Shown here piece after piece: positions 59,673-64,000 of a DNA stretch of 64,000 nucleotides. Positions within the stretch are counted from its first letter, which is position 1. Every line of letters starts with the position of its first letter. The DNA is taken from positions 1,302,001 to 1,366,000 of the forward strand of contig NZ_CP009520.1 in NCBI RefSeq assembly GCF_000969905.1. The letters run 5' to 3'. Both the position numbers and the translations under genes were made by a program. The DNA comes from Methanosarcina vacuolata Z-761. Its GTDB lineage: Archaea; Halobacteriota; Methanosarcinia; Methanosarcinales; Methanosarcinaceae. The notes under the pieces are model-generated. The model was not told the origin of the DNA and did no database searches. It saw only the letters and a program-made list of their open reading frames with translations.

Positions 59673-60971
59673 ATGTCAAGGTTGAAGTGGATTAAAAAGC
59701 TCTTTGGAAAAAAAGAAGGTTCCAGTGTGGAGACTGATCTCAAGGAGATTAATTTTGAAGACCTGCCAGCATGGCTGGATACAAGATCTCAAAAAATCTC
59801 TTCCAGGGTGGAAAAGGATGTATCCAACCTTTTGAGAGAACTTGAAGCTTCGCTTCTGGCACTCAAGGAAAGTAACTCAATGCTTGCGGAGGCTAAAGTC
59901 GAAGGAGACTTTGATATTAGGGCTGTAAAGCGAGCGAAGAGCAACAGAGAAAATGTGACAAAGCAGGTCACAATGTTGATAGATAAAATCAGAGTGAAGG
60001 AAAATAAGGATTTCAGGGCTCTTGAAAGGTTTTATGGGGCAGCTACGCAGAGCATCAATACCTGTCTGGAGCATATGAATCAGAGTTTCAGGTATACAAG
60101 AGGCGTTTTTCCTGACGAATCTAAAGAAGTTAGTGACAACCTTGCCAGTCTGGGTAAGATTTTTAACGAGCTCGGAGAGGTAATTCAGGTAAATAAGAAG
60201 GAAATGGACACTATAGAAGCAGCTCACTCGGACATCAATAAAATACAGGAACTTTTTGCTTCAATATCTGCCGAAGAGCTGGAATTTGAATCCAGAAACC
60301 AAAAAATTCAGGCTTTAAAGGCTGAAACTTCCGAAGCCAGCCAGGCTCTCGAAGACTTCAGAAATGGCTCCGTCTGGCAGAGTTTACAGAACCTTCAGGC
60401 AGAATCCATTGCCGCCAGGGAAAAACTCAGGAAAGCCGAAACAGGCTTGAGTTCTCTTGTTCTCCCGCTTTCAGGACATTTCTCAAGGATTAAGAAACTT
60501 CATGAAAGTGGCAGGTATACCTTAAAGCCAGAAGTAAAGAAACAGCTCGATATTTGCCTTGAAGCTCCTGTACACGTAAATCCTTCTTTTTTCCCGGAAC
60601 TCCAAAAAATATTCGAGGATAATGCACTGGATATGCAGGCCCAGAAAAAAGAAAAAGCTCTTTTACAGGTCAAAGCTGCAATCTCAAACTTTCCAGAGCG
60701 GAAAAAAGAGTATCTTGAAGCCCTGAAAGAGTTTGAGGCAAAGAAAGCTGAACTAGAAAGCTCGGATACCGGAAAGCTGGTTGAACTCGAACATAAGGAA
60801 GCTGAACTTCTGAGCAGGACTCGCTCGCTTGAAGAGGACATTGTGGATTCTGAAAAGAAGCTGGCTGCTTTAAAGGAAGAGCTGGAACACCAAAAGAAAA
60901 ACCTTCTTTCCAGTCTCAGTTTAATCAATAGCGATTTGCATGTGACCTTCCCGAGTCCTATTTCGGGATAA
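59673..60971 (+). CDS. Coiled-coil protein of unknown function
   Basis: A 432-residue hydrophilic protein with long heptad-like regions at about 40-110, 150-250 and 320-415 (for example LVELEHKEAELLSRTRSLEE). No signal peptide or membrane helix; a basic N-terminus (RLKWIKKLFGKKEG) could contact a membrane. Its family is unknown to me; similar proteins occur in Methanosarcina. The last codons (TFPSPISG, stop) coincide with a dispersed hairpin repeat also found at 61004 and 62647. ATG 59673 with weak CAGGGA just before it. It stands alone between the MscS and AIM24 genes. Confidence 0.75.
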   Translation: MSRLKWIKKLFGKKEGSSVETDLKEINFEDLPAWLDTRSQKISSRVEKDVSNLLRELEASLLALKESNSMLAEAKVEGDFDIRAVKRAKSNRENVTKQVTMLIDKIRVKENKDFRALERFYGAATQSINTCLEHMNQSFRYTRGVFPDESKEVSDNLASLGKIFNELGEVIQVNKKEMDTIEAAHSDINKIQELFASISAEELEFESRNQKIQALKAETSEASQALEDFRNGSVWQSLQNLQAESIAAREKLRKAETGLSSLVLPLSGHFSRIKKLHESGRYTLKPEVKKQLDICLEAPVHVNPSFFPELQKIFEDNALDMQAQKKEKALLQVKAAISNFPERKKEYLEALKEFEAKKAELESSDTGKLVELEHKEAELLSRTRSLEEDIVDSEKKLAALKEELEHQKKNLLSSLSLINSDLHVTFPSPISG

Positions 60972-61068
60972 CGGCATGAACTCAGTTAAGGCAAGGTTGC
61001 AACTCCCGAGTCCCGTCTCGGGAGGACGGTGCCCTTTTCGCTCACTTCGCTCGCTCAAGAGGACTGAA
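60949..61068 (+). repeat. Dispersed hairpin repeat family 4, two copies
   Basis: CCCGAGTCCTATTTCGGGA (60951-60969) and CTCCCGAGTCCCGTCTCGGGA (about 61003-61023) fold as short stems, each followed by a related ACGG tail; a third copy is at 62647-62695. Confidence 0.75.
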
Positions 61069-61150
61069 TTAGGGGTAGGAAAGGCCATATTTTCAACTCA
61101 CTCAGGCGGTTGATTTACTTATTTCAGTTTTGGTTCTCAAATGGGATGAT

Positions 61151-61400
61151 CACAACCTTTTTCAAAAAAGGCTTGACCGCAACCCTTTTCAAAAAAGGCT
61201 TGACCGAAAACCCAGCAAACGTTTGAATTTGATGAACTTAGCCCCAAACCCTATAGGCGTGATCACAACTCTTTTCAAAAAAGGCTTGACCGAAAACCCG
61301 ATAAAAGTTTGAGTTTGAGAATCTTATCCCCAAACCCTATCGGCGTGATAAACCGGCGCAACGGTTTGTGATCAGCCGGCGCAACGGTTTCGGGTCAACG
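61151..61400 (+). repeat. Dispersed repeat family 2, further copies
   Basis: Three 5' ends (CTTTTCAAAAAAGGCTTGAC) and two near-complete units with CCCAAACCCTATCGGCGTGA and AACCGGCGCAACGGTT, related to 24415-24615. Confidence 0.88.
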
Positions 61401-61471
61401 GTTGCGCTCAAGAAGGCTGAATTATAATGATAATCGTGAGCGTATAGGAGGAATTAGAGTGAAGTTCATTT

Positions 61472-61652
61472 GGCATCGGTTAAGGAATTTTCTTGCCTGA
61501 AAGCTATCTTTTTCACTAGAAACCGGCCTTAAATTTGGACTATTTATATGAAATCGATGCCTGTTTCCAGCTTTTAATTTATTAAAATATTTGAGGGGGG
61601 TTGAGGAAATTAACGCAATTTGTCACGATTTCTCACTTAACCGAAGACGCAT
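61472..61652 (+). repeat. Dispersed repeat family 1, copy C
   Basis: CGGTTAAGGAATTTTCTTGC at the left and CTCACTTAACCGAAGACGCA at the right, with ACCGGCCTTAAATTT inside. The right end is partly repeated at 61711-61740 (AACCGACGGCGCATGG). Confidence 0.78.
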
Positions 61653-61852
61653 GGAGTGAAATTACTGAATCCACCAATCGTCGTTCATCCCGTAGTCACC
61701 ATCGGGAAATATAACCGACGGCGCATGGGGTGAAGTTACTTAGCCAACAGGGACAATTTTATGAACTACAACTTTCTCATGGCTGTTGTTCTGTCCTGGA
61801 TTGTCGGATAGTAATTGGGTAAATGCAGACATTTACATCCAAAACGGCATTT

Positions 61853-62545
61853 TCAGGTCTGCGTCTGGAAATAAACTTCTTCGTAAGGCTGGACCACTAC
61901 AAATCCCTCTCCTTTGAAAGCCATCTGGAATGACTCCCCACTGCTTCTTCCAACCAGGGTTTTCAGGGAAATGTCAGTTTTTATTTCAGGTTCCAGGTTT
62001 CCTGACCAGGCAACTGTAGCATTGGGGTCGGTAAAGACCGGGTGACCTGGGCTTACCTGGAGAGTCAGGGGGTCCTGGTGAGTTGTAATGGCAGCCATAC
62101 CGGTTCCTTCCAGTTTTATGTTGAAAAGCCCTCCTGCCATCATTCCTGAAACACTTTTCATCATTTTTATGTTCCAGTTTAGCGAGGTCTCAAAGGCAAG
62201 TAGATCGTTTCCATTTACAAAAATGGAATCGTTATCAAGTTTCAGGACTGATACCTTTTTTCCTTCATCTGCGAGGTAGAGCTTTCCTTTGCCTTCGGCT
62301 TTTGTGAGGCTGACTCCCTCACCTGTAAGCGCCTTCTTCACAAAGGTGCCGATTCCGTGTTCGAAAACTCCTTCCCTCGTAAAAACGATATCTCCTGTGT
62401 ACGCGACCATTGAACCTCTTTTTGTCCAGACAATTCCTTCAAGGTTAACTTCAAGAAGTCGGTCTCGTTCCAATTCAAAAATTCCCTGATTAAGGTCTTT
62501 TTCTTCTGTACTTTGAATGAAATCCTCTATTGAATAGCGTCCCAA
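61853..62545 (-). CDS. AIM24 family protein
   Basis: A 230-residue beta-prism protein of the AIM24 (TIGR00266-like) family: [59 protein letters not shown], and the C-terminal [24 protein letters not shown]. It is cytosolic; bacterial and archaeal members have no fixed role, and the yeast relative acts in mitochondrial inner-membrane organisation. TTG 62545 is the only start that keeps the N-terminus, with a GAGATGAGAGT leader. Stand-alone. Confidence 0.88.
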   Translation of the reverse strand: MGRYSIEDFIQSTEEKDLNQGIFELERDRLLEVNLEGIVWTKRGSMVAYTGDIVFTREGVFEHGIGTFVKKALTGEGVSLTKAEGKGKLYLADEGKKVSVLKLDNDSIFVNGNDLLAFETSLNWNIKMMKSVSGMMAGGLFNIKLEGTGMAAITTHQDPLTLQVSPGHPVFTDPNATVAWSGNLEPEIKTDISLKTLVGRSSGESFQMAFKGEGFVVVQPYEEVYFQTQT

Positions 62546-62646
62546 ACTCTCATCTCTTTTTATGTTCTATTTTCTTAATTGTTTAATAATTCAATTATCT
62601 ATACAGTTATAAAGTATTTATCTCAAACTGTATTATCACGTTGACA

Positions 62647-62695
62647 AGCCCGAGTTCCGTATCGGAAGGACGAGTCCGTTTCGCTTGAGTTGAAT
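62647..62695 (+). repeat. Dispersed hairpin repeat family 4, third copy
   Basis: CCCGAGTTCCGTATCGGAAG followed by ACGAGTCCGTTTCGCTTGAG, related to 60949-61068. Confidence 0.6.
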
Positions 62696-62859
62696 TTTCA
62701 ATAATTATAAGTGGTTGAAATAGGTTTTTCCATTGTTACTGACTTATGACTCCTGGAGAATCAGATTGGTAAGGCTGGATTTTTACTCAAAACTGCATAG
62801 TTTATGTACTCTGACAGTTTTTATCTCCTTTTATTAAGTTTAAGAAAAGAGGTTTGGCA

Positions 62860-63591
62860 ATGACAGAGGCGCTTTACTTCCTTGATTGTTATCTGAAAGA
62901 ATTCGAAGCAACTGTCGAAAAAGTTACAGATAATCGATTTGTGGTTCTTGACCGTACTGCCTTTTATCCCGAAAGCGGGGGACAGCCCAGCGATGCCGGA
63001 AAGTTGGTTCGTGAATCCGATGGGGCTGAGTTTAATGTCCTTTATGTGGGTAAGTTCAATGGAGATATCAGTCACGAGATAGATGGTGAAAATGTTTCTA
63101 ACGGATTAAAAGCAGGGGACAAAGTAAAAGGATTCATAGACTGGGATCGACGTTACAGGCATATGCGTATGCATACGGCGACTCACGTAATAGCAAACGT
63201 AATTGAAAAGGAGGCAGGGGCTCAGATAACCGGAAACCAGCTTGGTCTTGACCAGAGTAGGGTGGATTTCAGTCTTGAGGTCTTTGACAGGGATAAATTT
63301 GCTGAATATGAGAAAATTGCCAATGACATTATATCCCGGAAAAATCCTGTTAATTTCTACCTTGTAAGCCGCAAAGAAGCCGAAGAAAAGCTCTCACGGT
63401 TAACCACGCTGGCAAAAGGCTTTTCCGACGAAATAAAAGAAGTGCGCATTGTTGAAATCGAAGGAGTCACGATTGAAGCCTGTGGAGGGACCCATGTTAA
63501 AAATACTGACGAAATAAAAGGCATAAAAATCATAAAACTTCAGAATAAAGGGAAGAGCAACAGGAGAATGTATTTTACACTCGTGGATTAA
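62860..63591 (+). CDS. alaX: Alanyl-tRNA editing protein AlaX-M
   Basis: AlaX removes serine (or glycine) wrongly attached to tRNA-Ala, as a free-standing relative of the AlaRS editing domain. The N-terminal TAFYPESGGQPSD segment marks the medium/long AlaX type. Zinc and catalytic motifs are HTATHV (His pair) and CGGTHV. Length 243 residues. ATG 62860 has AGAGGT upstream; TTG 62854 lies inside that leader. It stands alone on the plus strand. Confidence 0.93.
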   Translation: MTEALYFLDCYLKEFEATVEKVTDNRFVVLDRTAFYPESGGQPSDAGKLVRESDGAEFNVLYVGKFNGDISHEIDGENVSNGLKAGDKVKGFIDWDRRYRHMRMHTATHVIANVIEKEAGAQITGNQLGLDQSRVDFSLEVFDRDKFAEYEKIANDIISRKNPVNFYLVSRKEAEEKLSRLTTLAKGFSDEIKEVRIVEIEGVTIEACGGTHVKNTDEIKGIKIIKLQNKGKSNRRMYFTLVD

Positions 63592-63718
63592 TCTCAAGAA
63601 CAAACCTGAGCTTTTCCTTCATTTTTATTTTCTTTTTATGACCTTAAAAAGTTTGGAATTTTTTGTAAAAAAAGCAGAAATTTAAGCCTGAATCTTTTTT
63701 TCGGGAGATTTCAGTTTT

Positions 63719-63799
63719 CGACTTTTCCTATACTTTTCCTATACTTTTCCTATACTTTTCCTATACTTTTCCTATACTTTTCCTATACTTTTCCATACT
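63719..63799. repeat. 11-bp tandem repeat, seven copies
   Basis: CTATACTTTTC repeated with an 11-base period between convergent alaX and the exchanger-like gene. Confidence 0.93.
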
Positions 63800-63802
63800 T
63801 AT

Positions 63803-64000
63803 TTAGCCCATCCTGAGCAGTACTATTAAAAAAGATGCATAAAAGGCTACTAAAGTCATTCCTTCCCACCTTTTTATTTCCCAGTCTGTGCTGATAAACA
63901 CAAGGAGTATTATACTTATCAAAATCATAGCCGGAGTCGTAAATAATAGACTTATCTGTTCAATGGCTACCGGATAGATCAACCCGGAAAATCCTAATAT
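63803..64000 (-). CDS. C-terminal end of an exchanger-like membrane protein
   Basis: Minus-strand frame of 65 residues running off the window end and stopping at 63803: ILGFSGLIYPVAIEQISLLF, then a helix PAMILISIILLVFIS, DWEIKRWEGM and a final helix VAFYASFLIVLLRMG. The pattern of two closing helices joined by a charged W-x(4-5)-R-W-E-G loop is like the C-terminus of sodium/calcium exchangers (CaCA family). Only the end is visible, so this is tentative. Confidence 0.55.
   Translation of the reverse strand: MLGFSGLIYPVAIEQISLLFTTPAMILISIILLVFISTDWEIKRWEGMTLVAFYASFLIVLLRMG

Overview
The window is a chromosomal piece of a methanogenic archaeon of the genus Methanosarcina. The evidence is a tetrahydrofolate C1 cluster (purN, glyA, folD), bacterial-type cysK-cysE, archaeal riboflavin genes (ribC, ribH, ribL), a DUF39/NIL-ferredoxin homocysteine pair, a methanogenesis-type winged-helix regulator with FilR1-like C-terminus, an archaeal SET protein, archaeal TATA boxes and AT-rich, repeat-filled intergenic DNA. 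The cysKE pair resembles the one described for M. barkeri, but the species cannot be fixed from this window.

Layout. 1-3.1 kb: purN (5' end cut off), glyA, folD. 3.5-9.3 kb: a MarC membrane protein, then a secretion/pilus ATPase and its TadC/GspF-like membrane partner. 9.4-13.7 kb is accessory DNA: a cytidylate-kinase-like gene with an apparent ATT start, a DUF2971 gene between inverted repeats, two transposase remnants, a secreted protein and a cysteine desulfurase fragment. 13.9-16.8 kb: Cys-containing HTH regulator, cysK, and a cysE fused to a MIP18/DUF59 domain. 17-19.3 kb: SET protein, membrane HELGH protein, flavin-binding protein. 19.5-34 kb is a large duplicated locus: marR1-MATE1-[ABC ATPase, secreted COG1361-like protein, MacB/FtsX permease]1-[the same three]2-small membrane protein-marR2-MATE2. 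Both marR genes have a pair of copies of one palindromic operator-like motif flanking the TATA box.

34-37.6 kb: a RavA-ViaA (MoxR ATPase plus VWA) pair on the minus strand, next to a 102-bp MITE-like element with perfect 8-bp target duplications. 38-46.4 kb: regulators (MarR, TrmB-like, two receivers, a Cache/PAS histidine kinase, a FilR1-type regulator and a winged-helix protein with an apparent ATT start). 46.6-49.8 kb: a flavodoxin-like reductase, a CDC48 pseudogene, an HTH-CBS protein and a class V aminotransferase pseudogene. 49.9-56.1 kb: ribC, ribH, an aminotransferase, ribL (opposite strand), then the DUF39-CBS and NIL-ferredoxin pair and a DUF166 protein. 56.3-64 kb: Cys-rich secreted protein, Mth938-like protein, MscS channel, coiled-coil protein, AIM24 protein, AlaX, and the end of an exchanger-like membrane protein.

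The most unusual signals are: (1) three genes with good Shine-Dalgarno sequences but ATT or CTG where the start should be; (2) the duplicated MarR/MATE/MacB-like locus with shared operators, patchy divergence and a repeat-encoded hydrophilic tail; (3) a multi-stem RNA candidate at about 26.5-26.9 kb preceding the second ABC operon; (4) several families of dispersed and MITE-like repeats, and short tandem repeats in a large share of the intergenic gaps. No tRNA, rRNA or CRISPR array was seen. All homology calls rest on recognised motifs; no database search was run.
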